A DNA stretch of 64,000 bases from DASXUX01 sp036504595 (lineage in GTDB: Bacteria; Planctomycetota; SZUA-567; H5-PLA8). Location: positions 62,001 through 126,000 of the forward strand of contig DASXUX010000097.1 of the NCBI GenBank assembly GCA_036504595.1, given 5' to 3'. Shown piece after piece: positions 8,353-17,573 of this stretch (position 1 is the stretch's first letter; each line of letters opens with the position of its first letter). The notes below the pieces were generated by a model. That model worked only from the letters and a program-made list of their open reading frames with translations, did not search any database and was not told where the DNA came from. A program made the translations under genes and the position numbers.

Positions 8353-10500
8353 GTGAAGCTGCTGATCGTCGAAAGCCCGGGCAAGATCAAGAAGATCCGT
8401 TCCTTCCTGGGAACGGGTTGGGCCGTCATGGCGTCGGTGGGCCACGTGCGCGATCTGCCGAAAAAGGAGCTGGGCGTGCGCATCGGAACGGACAAGGTGG
8501 CGCTGCGCTACGTCAACAATCCCGATAAAGAACGCACGATCAAGCAACTCAAGACGGCTGCCGACAGCTCCGAAGAAATCTTCCTCGCGATGGACATGGA
8601 CCGCGAAGGCGAGGCCATCGCGTGGCACGTCGGCATGCTGCTTGAAGAACCCAACTGGCCGAAGATCAAGCGCATCGCGTTCACCGAAATTACGAAGAAG
8701 GCGGTGCTCGACGCAGTGGCCAATCCGCGGCGCGTGGATGCGAATCTCGTCAACGCGCAGCAGGCGCGGCGAGCCGTCGATCGCCTCGTGGGATTCAAGG
8801 TCTCGCCGGTGGTCTGGGCCGCGAGGAATGCGGGCTCGAGCGCCGGCCGCGTGCAGTCGGTCGCGGTGCGGCTGGTCGTGGAACGCGAGCGCGAGATCCG
8901 CAACTTCAAGCCGCACGAATACTGGAAAATCAAGGCAAAGCTCTCGCCGCAAGACAAGGCCGACGCGGCGTTCTGGGCCGAATTGCAGAAGCTCGACGGC
9001 AAAGACGTGGTCTCGAAAATCGAGGCTGCCGAGGCGACCAAGCAGATCGTCATTCCCAGCCAGGCGGAAGCGACGAAGCTCGTCGATGAATTCAAGGCCG
9101 GCACGTGGACGGTCAGTTCGCTGACGCAAAAGACGCAGGAGAAGTCGCCGTTCCCGCCGTATATCACGAGCACCTTGCAGCAGGCCGCGAGTGTGCGGCT
9201 GAAGTGGGGTGCGCAGAAAACGATGCTGGTGGCGCAGTCTTTGTATGAAAGCCACGGCGCGATCACCTACATGCGCACGGATTCGCCGGCGATTTCGGAC
9301 GAGGCCGTGAAGATGGCGCGCGATTACATCGCCAAGAACTTCGCTCCGCCGTACCTGCCGGCAAAGCCGAACGTCTACAAAGCCAAAGCGACCAACGCGC
9401 AGGAAGCTCACGAATGCATCCGGCCCACGCACGTCGAACACACGCCGCAAAACATCGAGGGCCTGAACGATGATGAGCAGCGCCTTTACAAACTGATCTG
9501 GACTCAGTTCGTCGCTTGCCAGATGTCGTCGGCGCGCTTCCACGTCACGACTATCGATGTCGAGGCAGCGCCGGCCTCCGTGCCGGCCGGCAGGGACGCC
9601 GGCCCCACCGGTTTGTTCCGCGCACGCGGCCGCCAGATGCTCTTCGATGGCTGGACGAAGCTGACCGGATCCAGCTCGCAGACCACCAAGGACAAGGAAG
9701 GCGGGGATTGGGACGAAGAAGATCAGGATGCCGCGCTGCTGCCCGAAGTCGCGCAAGGCCAGCCGCTCAAGTTGCACGAGATCAAACCTTCGCAGCACAA
9801 AACGCAGGCGCCTAGCCGTTACACGGAAGCAACGCTGATTCGCGCGATGGAAAAAATGGGCATCGGGCGGCCGAGCACGTACGCAGCGATCATGGAGAAC
9901 ATTCGGCGGCGCGGGTACATCCGGGAGCAGAAGCGCGTGTTCTATGCGCAGCCGGTGGGCGAGTCCCTCGTCAATCTGCTGATGCGCCATTTCAAGCAGA
10001 CGTGGATGGAGTACCAATTCACCGCGCACATGGAAGAAGACCTCGACAAGGTTGCCGAAGGGCAGCTTAACTGGCATCAGATTGTGCTCGCCTTCAATGC
10101 GCAACTGGAGCAGGTCACGAGCCGCTTTCCGGCGCGTCAGCCAGCACAGGCGGGGGCCGAGCAGACTCCGAAACCTCCGCCCGAGCCCACAGACGAGAAG
10201 TGCGACAAATGCGGCGCCGCGATGGTCATTCGTGCCGGCCGCAACGGGCGCTTTATGGCGTGCACGGCGTTTCCCGTTTGCCGCAACGCCAAGCCCGCGC
10301 CTGGCGAACCGGTCGGACCGCCGTGCGAAAAATGCGGCAAGCCGATGATTCGACGCACTGGACGGCGGGGGGATTTCTGGGGCTGCAGCGGATATCCCGA
10401 CTGCCGCAACATCAAAGATATTCCTCAAACTTCGGCGGAGACCGGTGGCGCCGCAGACGTCAAGCCCCCAAGCACTGGAGAACCCAAAGCGAAATCTTAA
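8353..10500 (+). CDS. topA: DNA topoisomerase I (type IA)
   Basis: This 715-aa enzyme relaxes negative supercoils. The N-terminal TOPRIM domain begins KLLIVESPGKIKKI with Glu7 and the acidic DMDREGEA motif near residues 81-88. The catalytic Tyr is Tyr306 in ITYMRTDS. The C-terminus has two four-cysteine zinc ribbons, CDKCG...C...C and CEKCG...C...C, a normal feature of bacterial TopA. The start codon is GTG. Residues about 406-420 (APASVPAGRDAGPTG) are an insertion encoded by a dispersed palindrome, located just before the conserved LFRARG strand; it keeps the frame and should form an extra surface loop. Confidence 0.95.
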   Translation: MKLLIVESPGKIKKIRSFLGTGWAVMASVGHVRDLPKKELGVRIGTDKVALRYVNNPDKERTIKQLKTAADSSEEIFLAMDMDREGEAIAWHVGMLLEEPNWPKIKRIAFTEITKKAVLDAVANPRRVDANLVNAQQARRAVDRLVGFKVSPVVWAARNAGSSAGRVQSVAVRLVVEREREIRNFKPHEYWKIKAKLSPQDKADAAFWAELQKLDGKDVVSKIEAAEATKQIVIPSQAEATKLVDEFKAGTWTVSSLTQKTQEKSPFPPYITSTLQQAASVRLKWGAQKTMLVAQSLYESHGAITYMRTDSPAISDEAVKMARDYIAKNFAPPYLPAKPNVYKAKATNAQEAHECIRPTHVEHTPQNIEGLNDDEQRLYKLIWTQFVACQMSSARFHVTTIDVEAAPASVPAGRDAGPTGLFRARGRQMLFDGWTKLTGSSSQTTKDKEGGDWDEEDQDAALLPEVAQGQPLKLHEIKPSQHKTQAPSRYTEATLIRAMEKMGIGRPSTYAAIMENIRRRGYIREQKRVFYAQPVGESLVNLLMRHFKQTWMEYQFTAHMEEDLDKVAEGQLNWHQIVLAFNAQLEQVTSRFPARQPAQAGAEQTPKPPPEPTDEKCDKCGAAMVIRAGRNGRFMACTAFPVCRNAKPAPGEPVGPPCEKCGKPMIRRTGRRGDFWGCSGYPDCRNIKDIPQTSAETGGAADVKPPSTGEPKAKS
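9567..9612. repeat. Dispersed GC palindrome inserted in topA
   Basis: The copy contains GCCGGCCTCCGTGCCGGCC and then CAGGGACGCCGGCCCC, which can pair with itself. It encodes a peptide absent from ordinary TopA proteins at this position. Confidence 0.7.
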
Positions 10501-10524
10501 ACGTCGCGTGCTCCGCTCCATCGC

Positions 10525-10562
10525 TGTTTCTCCCCGTCTCCCCGTCACCCCGTCTATTCTGT
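10525..10562. repeat. Short tandem repeat, CCCCGTCTC units
   Basis: It lies just downstream of topA and reads as tandem TCTCCCCGTC units. The same unit recurs at about 42955-42993 next to the stop of the giant adhesin gene. Confidence 0.6.
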
Positions 10563-10620
10563 TCGTGCTTGACTTCCCAATCTTCAGAGCCGTTAATGTT
10601 CGGTAACGGAGGCGAATAAC

Positions 10621-11826
10621 ATGCGTCATCGATGGCCTGCCTGTGTCGCGCTGCCTCTCCTTATTGCGGCTGTTCAAGCAGGTGAAGTCCTTCTTACCGA
10701 AGACTTCGAGAACGTCGATCTGACCAAGCTTCCGCCCAACTGCTCCGTCGTGACGCCGGGAGAGGTCTCGATCGCTCCCACCGATAAAGGCAAATCGCTC
10801 CGTATCGTTCACAAAGACGCTGGCGAGGCGGCGCTGAACATTGCCGTGGACATTGCCAAGGTGCGCGGCAAAACCGTGCGGGCCAGTGCGCTCATCAAGT
10901 GCCCAGTCCCCTTTGTGCCTCTGGCGGATAAGGGCGGCTTTCCGCAACTGGGCGTGCTGATTCGATCTCCAGGCGGTGCGAACCAACTGATGCTCTGCCG
11001 TCCCAACCCCGACGTCCGCGAGTGGCAGCAGGCAAATGTCTCCGCGCCGATTCCAATGACCGCCGAAGGTGTCACGATTTGCCTGCGCGTGGCACTCGTT
11101 ACGGCTGAGGCATTCTTCGATGATTTGAAGGTCGAGATCGATGGCCCCGGTGGAGCCGTAGCCGGCGGGCAGCAGCCGAATGCTCCCAGTAATCCGAACG
11201 CGCCTCCGCGACCGCCGATGCCTGAATCGGCTACGCAGGCGCCGAAGAAGATTCTCGAAACGGACGGCGTGTTGTTCAGCTCCGACATCGCCGTGGCTAC
11301 TCGAACCGCCAGACACGCTGGTGCAACGGCCAATACCTACGCGCTTGTCGGGCCGGGTGCGCCGGTTGCGGCATTCGATCCGAAGCAGTGCAAAGGCTGG
11401 ACGCTCGTGCCTGCGCCCAAAGGTGTCGCGGGGGAGAAACTGACGCCCGATGCGCTGCTCGTCTCGCTGCCGGCTTTTCTGGCCAGGAGCAATCCCGAGA
11501 TTGTTTTTCTCGTGGCCGACACTGCGCCGCGGCAGCTCTCGCGCGACGAACGCTTCAACTGGGAGGATCTCGCGCGCCTCTGCCTGCGCATGGGCGCCGT
11601 CCCGGTGCTGACCATCCCGCCGGCGTTCGGCCCGCTCGACGAACTGCGCCGCGAGATCGTCTTTGCCAGCGAACAGGTCAAGTGCCCGATGTTCGATCCG
11701 AATCCGGCCGCCACGTTGACCCCGCGCATTGCGCAAAGTCTCGAACTGGTCGCCCGGCACATCTGCGATCGCAAGCCGGGCGGATCCGACGGCGCAAAAA
11801 CGAAGAAAGAAGCTCAGGATGAGTGA
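10621..11826 (+). CDS. Exported protein, jelly roll plus SGNH-like domain
   Basis: The 401-aa product has a signal peptide (MRHRWPACVALPLLIAAVQA), a beta-rich carbohydrate-binding-like domain (LLTEDFENVDLTKLPPN to about residue 180), a Pro/Asn linker and a C-terminal alpha/beta domain. The latter has the strand-helix layout of SGNH/GDSL hydrolases: PDALLVSLPAFL, then a helix, then AVPVLTIPPAFGP. The usual G-D-S and D-x-x-H catalytic blocks are not visible, so it may be non-catalytic. The next gene is a diverged paralogue of the same architecture. Function unknown. Confidence 0.6.
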   Translation: MRHRWPACVALPLLIAAVQAGEVLLTEDFENVDLTKLPPNCSVVTPGEVSIAPTDKGKSLRIVHKDAGEAALNIAVDIAKVRGKTVRASALIKCPVPFVPLADKGGFPQLGVLIRSPGGANQLMLCRPNPDVREWQQANVSAPIPMTAEGVTICLRVALVTAEAFFDDLKVEIDGPGGAVAGGQQPNAPSNPNAPPRPPMPESATQAPKKILETDGVLFSSDIAVATRTARHAGATANTYALVGPGAPVAAFDPKQCKGWTLVPAPKGVAGEKLTPDALLVSLPAFLARSNPEIVFLVADTAPRQLSRDERFNWEDLARLCLRMGAVPVLTIPPAFGPLDELRREIVFASEQVKCPMFDPNPAATLTPRIAQSLELVARHICDRKPGGSDGAKTKKEAQDE

Positions 11827-11836
11827 GGTGCTGGGC

Positions 11837-13186
11837 ATGCGTACCCGATCACTTTCCGCCCTCGCTGTATGCCTGATTCTCGCCTCCGGCGCGCTCCTGG
11901 CCGGCACGCCGGCACCGCCGGAACCTCCGAGCACGTGGCGGCCGTACCCGCAGCTTCAATCCGTGCTGTGGGACGAGAACTTCAACGGCGACACCAGCTT
12001 CGTGAAGGCAGGCACAGTCAGCTCGATCCCCGATGCGCCAAAGGCGGGCCCTGATCCTCATGTGCCGGCGGTCTCGTCCGCGCCTCCCTTGGCCGATGGA
12101 AAAGCGATGTTGCTCGCGGAAGCCAACGTCAGCGGGACGATGCTGAAATGGGAGAAGGGCGACATCGGCCTGGCTAACACGAAGCTCAAACTTCCTGGCG
12201 GGCACAGAATCAGCGACCTCGCAATTTTCTGCGTCTGCTGGGCGGAAGAGCCCGGCGATTTGACGCTCGCCTTCCCCGGCGAAAAAGCGCCCAAGGAAAC
12301 TCCCAAGCAGCATGTTCTGGCCAAGACCTGGACGCCCGTCACTTTCCGCCTTTCTGATGTCGGGGGGCGGGGAGGCCATCTTGAACAGACGGACAATCTC
12401 ACCGAACTGAGCTTCATGTTTCGTCCGCACGATGCGACCGCCTTCCGCAAAGTCTACATCGACAATGTCGTGGTGACGGTGGGGGTTCACAAGTGGGCGG
12501 ATGTCCTTCCGCTGCTCACGATGGCCCGCAAGAAAACTCAGGAAATGGAACGCACGACGGCGACGGACGGTTTCGTCTGCACTTCAAATTACATTGAGGC
12601 GCTCCGCAGTGCGCTGAAGACCGCCCGTTCGCGCGTGAAGCCCAAGAGCGTTCTCGTTGTTCCGCCGCGCCCGGAAGATGGCGCCACTCTCGTCAAGCAC
12701 CTCACCGCCGCGGCCACCGCAGGAAAACTCGCCGGTTATTCCTTCGTCGCCGCGACCGCGCCGGACGATCAGCCTGTCGGCGGCCTTGCGGATATGCGCA
12801 CGCTCTTGCCGTCGATTCTTGAGCGCGTGCAGCCGCAGTTCGTGCTGCTCAGCCTCAGCTACGCCGATCTGCGCTCCGGCGCTCGCCCGGACGAATCGCT
12901 GCGCCTGATCATGGACCGCACGCTGGCCGTTGGATCGATACCGATTGTTGGAGCGCCGCCGCTGACGGCGGACCTTCCCGACCGTCCGGCGCTTGAGCAA
13001 TCGGTCAACAACATCAAGACTTTCTGCGCGAGCAAAGGAGCGCCGCTTGTCGAAGCCGGTGTGATGCTCAAAGGCGTTACCGGCCCGTTCGATAAGGGCG
13101 AACTTTCGTCCGCTGGTCTGAACGCCGTTGCCGTCGTCTGGGTTTCCGTTCTGAAGCACCTGGAAGCGCAGCTTCTGGCGCGCTAG
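11837..13186 (+). CDS. Exported SGNH-like protein, paralogue of the preceding gene
   Basis: The 449-aa product has a signal peptide (MRTRSLSALAVCLILASGAL), a jelly-roll domain (VLWDENFNGDTSFVKAG to about residue 210) and an SGNH-like domain with QFVLLSLSYADLRSGA, MDRTLAVGSIPIVGAPP and a helix ending NIKTFCASKGAPLVEAG. These match the oxyanion-Asn region and later strands of GDSL hydrolases, but the nucleophile Ser block and the final Asp-His pair are not evident. GAGG sits 8 bases before the ATG at 11837; the upstream ATG at 11819 overlaps the previous stop and is an alternative. The two genes surely form one operon. Confidence 0.6.
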   Translation: MRTRSLSALAVCLILASGALLAGTPAPPEPPSTWRPYPQLQSVLWDENFNGDTSFVKAGTVSSIPDAPKAGPDPHVPAVSSAPPLADGKAMLLAEANVSGTMLKWEKGDIGLANTKLKLPGGHRISDLAIFCVCWAEEPGDLTLAFPGEKAPKETPKQHVLAKTWTPVTFRLSDVGGRGGHLEQTDNLTELSFMFRPHDATAFRKVYIDNVVVTVGVHKWADVLPLLTMARKKTQEMERTTATDGFVCTSNYIEALRSALKTARSRVKPKSVLVVPPRPEDGATLVKHLTAAATAGKLAGYSFVAATAPDDQPVGGLADMRTLLPSILERVQPQFVLLSLSYADLRSGARPDESLRLIMDRTLAVGSIPIVGAPPLTADLPDRPALEQSVNNIKTFCASKGAPLVEAGVMLKGVTGPFDKGELSSAGLNAVAVVWVSVLKHLEAQLLAR

Positions 13187-13255
13187 GCCGCTCCGCGAAC
13201 AGTCGCAGCCAGATTTGCAGTTTGAGTTTCGCGTTTTGAATTTACAACTAGCGTT

Positions 13256-14710
13256 GTGCTGTCTTCCGAGAAAACGCCTTCCGAACGGCGCCGCGAACAG
13301 ATCGCCTCCTGGTATCTGCACCGGGCTCACCGAGCGATGTGGAATCTTCCGCTGACCGGCGGGCTGCTGTTTCTGATCGGGATGATCCTGCTGCGCGGGA
13401 CGGCGGAGGATCCGGAGGCGAATCTGGTCCGCAGCCGGGCGGAGTTGCTCGCGCTTGCGCCGCCGTCCATACCGAATACCGAAAACGCCGCTACGGACTA
13501 TGCGACTGCACAAGCGCTCAAGGTCGGATACGTCCGGCCGCAGAACGCACCGGCCAGTCTGGAGTCGCCGGCGAACTCGATCTTCAAATCCAGCGAGTGT
13601 TACGACGATCCCTCGTTTCGCGCCATTTACGCGGCCAACGCAGGCGCAATCGCGGCGATCCTGCAGGGCGCTTCCAAGGAACGCTGCAACTTCGGCCTGA
13701 ATTATCTGCCGGGCCTCTCGATGAACATGCCTCAGCTTGGACAAATGCGCGATAACGCCCGCATGCTGGCCGGCAGCGCGAGATTGTCGGCTCATCTGGG
13801 CGATCACGCGACGGCGGCCAAGAACATCGCGGCGATCTACAAGATGGTGCCGCACGTGGAAAGCGACCCGATGTTGATATCCGGCCTGGTCGGTATCGCC
13901 ATGTGCGCGATTGCCGACGGGGCTGTGGAATCGATCCTGGCCTGGGACATGCCCACGAAGGTCGAAGAGGTCGCGGCATATCGAAAGGCCGTCTGGCAGA
14001 AGCGCGATCCAGCCGGCCGGTTTGTGAAGGTGATGCATGGGGAGAAAACGATCGGGCTGTATACGATCGACTGCATGTTTTCGGGAAGATTGAACCCGGC
14101 GGCGGTGACGGCGATGGGTCTGGCAAACATTCCGGGCGGGCCGGTGTGGTATGGATCGGAGCGCAAGTGCTACGTGAGCGTGATGGATGAGCTTGTCAAC
14201 GATCCTCTTCAGACGCCGCAGAGAACGCGAGACTTCAGAGCGATTATTGAGCGCCACCAGGTCGGACCGGCGATATTGGCGGGCCTGCTTATTCCCGTTC
14301 TCGATCGTGCGAAGAGTTCTTTTTGCGCCAGCGAAGAACAGGCGCGCGTGACCGATGTTGGATTGGCGGTGCTGCAATTCAGGCTGGCTCGCGGGCGCGA
14401 TCCGAAAACGCTGGACGAATTGGTCCCAGAGTTTTTGCAGGCGCTTCCGCACGGAGTCTTTGCGGATGTGCCGCTGATATTGCGCGTCGATAGCGAGGGC
14501 GTGATTGAACAGGATGGGAAGGGCGTCGCCACGGTCCGCGATTCCGGCACGTTGCGCGTTTACGCGTTTGGGCCGAACGGTCAGGACGACAAGGGTTACA
14601 AGAAGGATCTCGCGCGCTTCTATAGTGAAGGCGTGGACGATACCGTGTTCTGCATTCCGCCCATGACGCGTACGCCGCCGAAGCCGATGGAAGCGGGGAA
14701 GAAGAAATGA
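13256..14710 (+). CDS. Single-pass membrane protein of unknown function
   Basis: The predicted 484-aa protein has one transmembrane helix near residues 29-47 (MWNLPLTGGLLFLIGMILL) and a long, mostly helical extracytoplasmic part with Ala/Met-rich segments. The C-terminus has an FCASEEQARVTDVGLAVLQF helix and QDDKGYKKD turn that resemble pilin-like or G-secretin-associated domains of planctomycetes, but I cannot name a family. The start is GTG with no good ribosome site; an ATG at 13337 would remove the cytoplasmic tail. Its stop overlaps the next start (ATGA), implying coupled translation. Confidence 0.6.
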   Translation: MLSSEKTPSERRREQIASWYLHRAHRAMWNLPLTGGLLFLIGMILLRGTAEDPEANLVRSRAELLALAPPSIPNTENAATDYATAQALKVGYVRPQNAPASLESPANSIFKSSECYDDPSFRAIYAANAGAIAAILQGASKERCNFGLNYLPGLSMNMPQLGQMRDNARMLAGSARLSAHLGDHATAAKNIAAIYKMVPHVESDPMLISGLVGIAMCAIADGAVESILAWDMPTKVEEVAAYRKAVWQKRDPAGRFVKVMHGEKTIGLYTIDCMFSGRLNPAAVTAMGLANIPGGPVWYGSERKCYVSVMDELVNDPLQTPQRTRDFRAIIERHQVGPAILAGLLIPVLDRAKSSFCASEEQARVTDVGLAVLQFRLARGRDPKTLDELVPEFLQALPHGVFADVPLILRVDSEGVIEQDGKGVATVRDSGTLRVYAFGPNGQDDKGYKKDLARFYSEGVDDTVFCIPPMTRTPPKPMEAGKKK

Positions 14711-15453
14711 GCGACCCGCAATCATCAGCATGGCGGCGGTTCCTGTTCTATCGTTTGTTCGAATGGGACCGCCGAATGATCCGGTTTGTGCTCGGGCTGC
14801 CGAAGCGCTGGCCAAAGCAGGCCGCGGTCGATCCGGAGTTCGATCAGGGCTGGGTGCGCCGGTTGAATACGGTACTCGCCGCCCTCGTGGTTCTTGGCAT
14901 GGTTGCCGGCACACTGCCCTTTGCGCCCGCATGGATGCAAGCAAGATTCGATATCATCGCGCTGTTCTGCGGCGTGGAGTTGTGCGTTTACTTCGGCCGG
15001 CTTCTCTTCCAGCGGATGCAGTGTTCGCTGCTGGAATGGTGCGTGATCATCGCGTTTCTCGGGAATATCGAGGGCATGTTGCTGACCACCGCCGGCTTCC
15101 ATGCGCTTGGGATATTGGGCTGGGCAATGGCGCTGCTGGTCCTGGGATGGGTTCTCTACGGAACCGTGAAGGGGCTGGCTCAAGCGGCCGTCCTTCAGAT
15201 AGAGGAGCCCGGGCGTCGAGTCTGGCTGCTGGCGGCCAACTGGTACACGCTGGCCGCTCCCGCGATGTTGCTGGCGGGCCTCGGCCTTCATTACGGCCGC
15301 AAGGCGCGCATGGGGTTGGTCGGCCCGAAGCTGGAGTCGTGGGCAGTTCCCTTGTTGGTGGCAGGCGCGCTGGGATTGGCGCTGCGAATTGTCCTGGGGC
15401 TGAAGGCTGCTCGAGCGGCGCGGGAAATTCTGGCAGCACCTGATAACATGTGA
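14707..15453 (+). CDS. Multi-pass membrane protein, unknown function
   Basis: The 248-aa product has about six hydrophobic helices, for example NTVLAALVVLGMVAGTLPFA, DIIALFCGVELCVYFG, EWCVIIAFLGNIEGMLLTTA and WAMALLVLGWVLYGTV. A basic amphipathic N-terminus (RRFLFYRLFEWDRRMIRFV) precedes the first helix. No signature motif is recognisable. The ATGA overlap with the preceding gene suggests that the two proteins work together in the envelope. Confidence 0.6.
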   Translation: MSDPQSSAWRRFLFYRLFEWDRRMIRFVLGLPKRWPKQAAVDPEFDQGWVRRLNTVLAALVVLGMVAGTLPFAPAWMQARFDIIALFCGVELCVYFGRLLFQRMQCSLLEWCVIIAFLGNIEGMLLTTAGFHALGILGWAMALLVLGWVLYGTVKGLAQAAVLQIEEPGRRVWLLAANWYTLAAPAMLLAGLGLHYGRKARMGLVGPKLESWAVPLLVAGALGLALRIVLGLKAARAAREILAAPDNM

Positions 15454-15485
15454 GTACGAAAAGTCTGGAGTCCGTAAAACAGCTA

Positions 15486-15564
15486 ACCACAGAGGACACG
15501 GAGGACACAGAGGAAGAAAAGCTTTTATAGCAAGAAACTTTGTGTCCTCCGTGTCCTCTGTGGT
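15486..15564. repeat. Perfect 24-bp inverted repeat of CACAGAGGACACGGAGG type
   Basis: Arms 15486-15509 and 15541-15564 are exact reverse complements with a 31-base loop containing a GAAGAAAAGC tract. The arm itself is a tandem of ACAGAGGACACGGAGG units. A nearly identical arm pair lies at 39944-40010. It sits between two co-directional genes. Confidence 0.85.
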
Positions 15565-15603
15565 GAGAAGTTCTTCGCAACCCGCAATCGAAAAGGTAAC
15601 CTG

Positions 15604-17499
15604 ATGCAAACTCGCCGCTCGTCGTTTCGTCCGCTCTACTCCCTCTTGCTCACTCTCTTCTTCGTTCCGGTCCTGGCGCGCGCGTCTGAAGCTCCTGCCG
15701 AGAACAAGGTCGAAGCTCAGCCGGAAGGCTTCCCGAAAAGCTTCACGTTCAAATCGAAGAAGCTTTACGACGACATTGCGTATCTCGCATCCGAAGAGTG
15801 CGCTGGGCGCGAGGCGGGGTCGCCGGGCGAGGCCAAGGCGCGCGAGTTTCTGATCAAGCGGCTGCGCGACATGGGATATGACGAGGTGCGGCGCTTGCCG
15901 TTCGAGTTCGTCGCGGACATGAAATTGGGCTCCGGCAATGTGATGAAGGCGAGCTTCGCCGCCGGCACGTCGAAGGAATACGGTCTCGACAAAGATTTCC
16001 GCCCGATGCGCTTCAGCCGGCCCGCGAGCATCGACGCGAGCAAAGTCGTTTTCGCGGGCTACGGGATCAGTGCGCCGGACAAAGGGTACGACGACTACAA
16101 AGACCTGGACGTGAAAGGCAAGATCGTGCTCGTCCTGCGCCACGAACCCGAGACGCCGGACGGCAAGCACATCGGCAACGCACCCGCCAATCCGCATCAT
16201 GGCTTCAGCATGTACAGCGACTTCTTTTACAAGGCGGCGACCGCGCGCGACAAGGGCGCGGCGGCGTTGATCTTCGTCAATGGCGCACGCTCGATGAAGC
16301 CGGAAGCTCGCGGCGCGTTGGAAGACTTCAAGCACGTCGGCGGGCATTCGGACTGCGGCATCCCGTTCGTCCAAGTGCTGCCGGATGTCGCCGACCAGTG
16401 GCTGCAGGCCGGCGGCAAAGATTCGGCTTCGCTGCAGAAAGCGATCGACGCCGAGCTGAAGCCGCAGAGCTTCGAACTGCCCGGCGTTTCGCTGAATCTG
16501 CACGTGGACGTGGTGAAGGTTCGCGGCACGGATGAGAACCTGGCGGTTGTCCTGCCAGGCACCGACCCGAAGCTGAAGGACGAGTTCATCGTCATCGGCG
16601 CGCACTACGATCACTTGGGACATGGCAACGAGTTCTCGCTCGCGGACAAGAGCGAGATGGGAAAGCTTCACGGCGGCGCGGACGATAACGCGTCCGGCGA
16701 TGCGTCGGTGCTGCAGCTTGCGGAGGCGCTCCACAAAAATCGTTTGGCGCTCAAGCGGACCGTGTGGCTGATGCTCTTCGGCGGCGAGGAACTCGGCACG
16801 CTGGGCTCGGCGAATTTCGTCGCGTCGCCGCCGCCTGAGTTTTCGATCACGCGCGCCGCGGCCATGCTGAATCTGGACATGGTCGGGCGCTGCAAAGACA
16901 AGAAGCTGATGGTTTACGGCGCCGCGACGGGAACCGGCTTCGACAAGGTGATCGAGTCGGCGAACAGCAAGCTTGGCCTGAGCATCAAAACGACTGCCGA
17001 CGGCTTCGGCGGTTCGGACCAGACGTGCTTCGTCTCCGCGGGCGTGCCGGTGCTGTTTTTCTTCACGGGATCGCACTCGGATTACCACAAGCCCAGCGAC
17101 ACAGTCGATAAGATCAACGCGGCCGATCAAGCGACGATCACGGCGTTCGTTTACAACTGCGCGGCGGAGTTGATCAATGCGCCGGAGCGGCCGAAGTACG
17201 TGAAGGTCGAAGCGCCGAAAATGAGCAGCAGCGGCTTCGGCGTGGTGCTGTCGCTCATGCCCGACTACGCGTACGAGGGCAAAGGCCTGCGCGTCGGCGG
17301 CGTGCGCGACAAAGGCCCCGCGGACAAGGCCGGGATCAAGGCTGGCGACACCGTCGTCAAACTGGGCGGCAAGAACGTCGAGAATATTGAGGACTACATG
17401 AACGCGCTGCGGCAACTCACGGCGGGGACTGAGACGGATGTGTCTGTCTTGCGCGAAGGCAAGCAAGTGGATTTGAAGGTGACGCCGGAAAAACGCTGA
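15604..17499 (+). CDS. Exported M28 family metallopeptidase with PA and PDZ domains
   Basis: The 631-aa product is a predicted extracytoplasmic aminopeptidase. Order: signal peptide (residues 1-27), an N-terminal part beginning KLYDDIAYLASEECAGRE, a PA-like insert (about 140-300), the M28 zinc-peptidase core and a C-terminal PDZ domain (about 545-631, ending with GLRVGGVRDKGPADKAGI and KAGDTVVKLGG). Zinc ligands and catalysts are visible: H334 region GAHYDHLGHG, GGADDNASGDAS, FGGEELGTLGS, LNLDMVGR and the final His in GSHSDYHKPSD. AAGG precedes the ATG. Confidence 0.9.
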   Translation: MQTRRSSFRPLYSLLLTLFFVPVLARASEAPAENKVEAQPEGFPKSFTFKSKKLYDDIAYLASEECAGREAGSPGEAKAREFLIKRLRDMGYDEVRRLPFEFVADMKLGSGNVMKASFAAGTSKEYGLDKDFRPMRFSRPASIDASKVVFAGYGISAPDKGYDDYKDLDVKGKIVLVLRHEPETPDGKHIGNAPANPHHGFSMYSDFFYKAATARDKGAAALIFVNGARSMKPEARGALEDFKHVGGHSDCGIPFVQVLPDVADQWLQAGGKDSASLQKAIDAELKPQSFELPGVSLNLHVDVVKVRGTDENLAVVLPGTDPKLKDEFIVIGAHYDHLGHGNEFSLADKSEMGKLHGGADDNASGDASVLQLAEALHKNRLALKRTVWLMLFGGEELGTLGSANFVASPPPEFSITRAAAMLNLDMVGRCKDKKLMVYGAATGTGFDKVIESANSKLGLSIKTTADGFGGSDQTCFVSAGVPVLFFFTGSHSDYHKPSDTVDKINAADQATITAFVYNCAAELINAPERPKYVKVEAPKMSSSGFGVVLSLMPDYAYEGKGLRVGGVRDKGPADKAGIKAGDTVVKLGGKNVENIEDYMNALRQLTAGTETDVSVLREGKQVDLKVTPEKR

Positions 17500-17516
17500 A
17501 GGACGGGATAACAAAA

Positions 17517-17555
17517 GCCGATAGCGGCGCCGCGCGTTCGCGCTATCATCGGCTC
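17517..17555. terminator. Hairpin downstream of the M28 peptidase gene
   Basis: AGCCGAT-AGCG and CGCT-ATC-ATCGGCT pair with a small bulge around a GC-rich loop, 17 bases after the peptidase stop. No T-tract follows, so termination is a guess. Confidence 0.4.
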
Positions 17556-17573
17556 TTGCCGAGGACGCATGAG

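Noticed and set aside
7888..11934. 1348-codon open frame on the - strand opposite topA
   Set aside because: Arg/His/Leu-rich shadow of GC-rich coding DNA; contains no domain.
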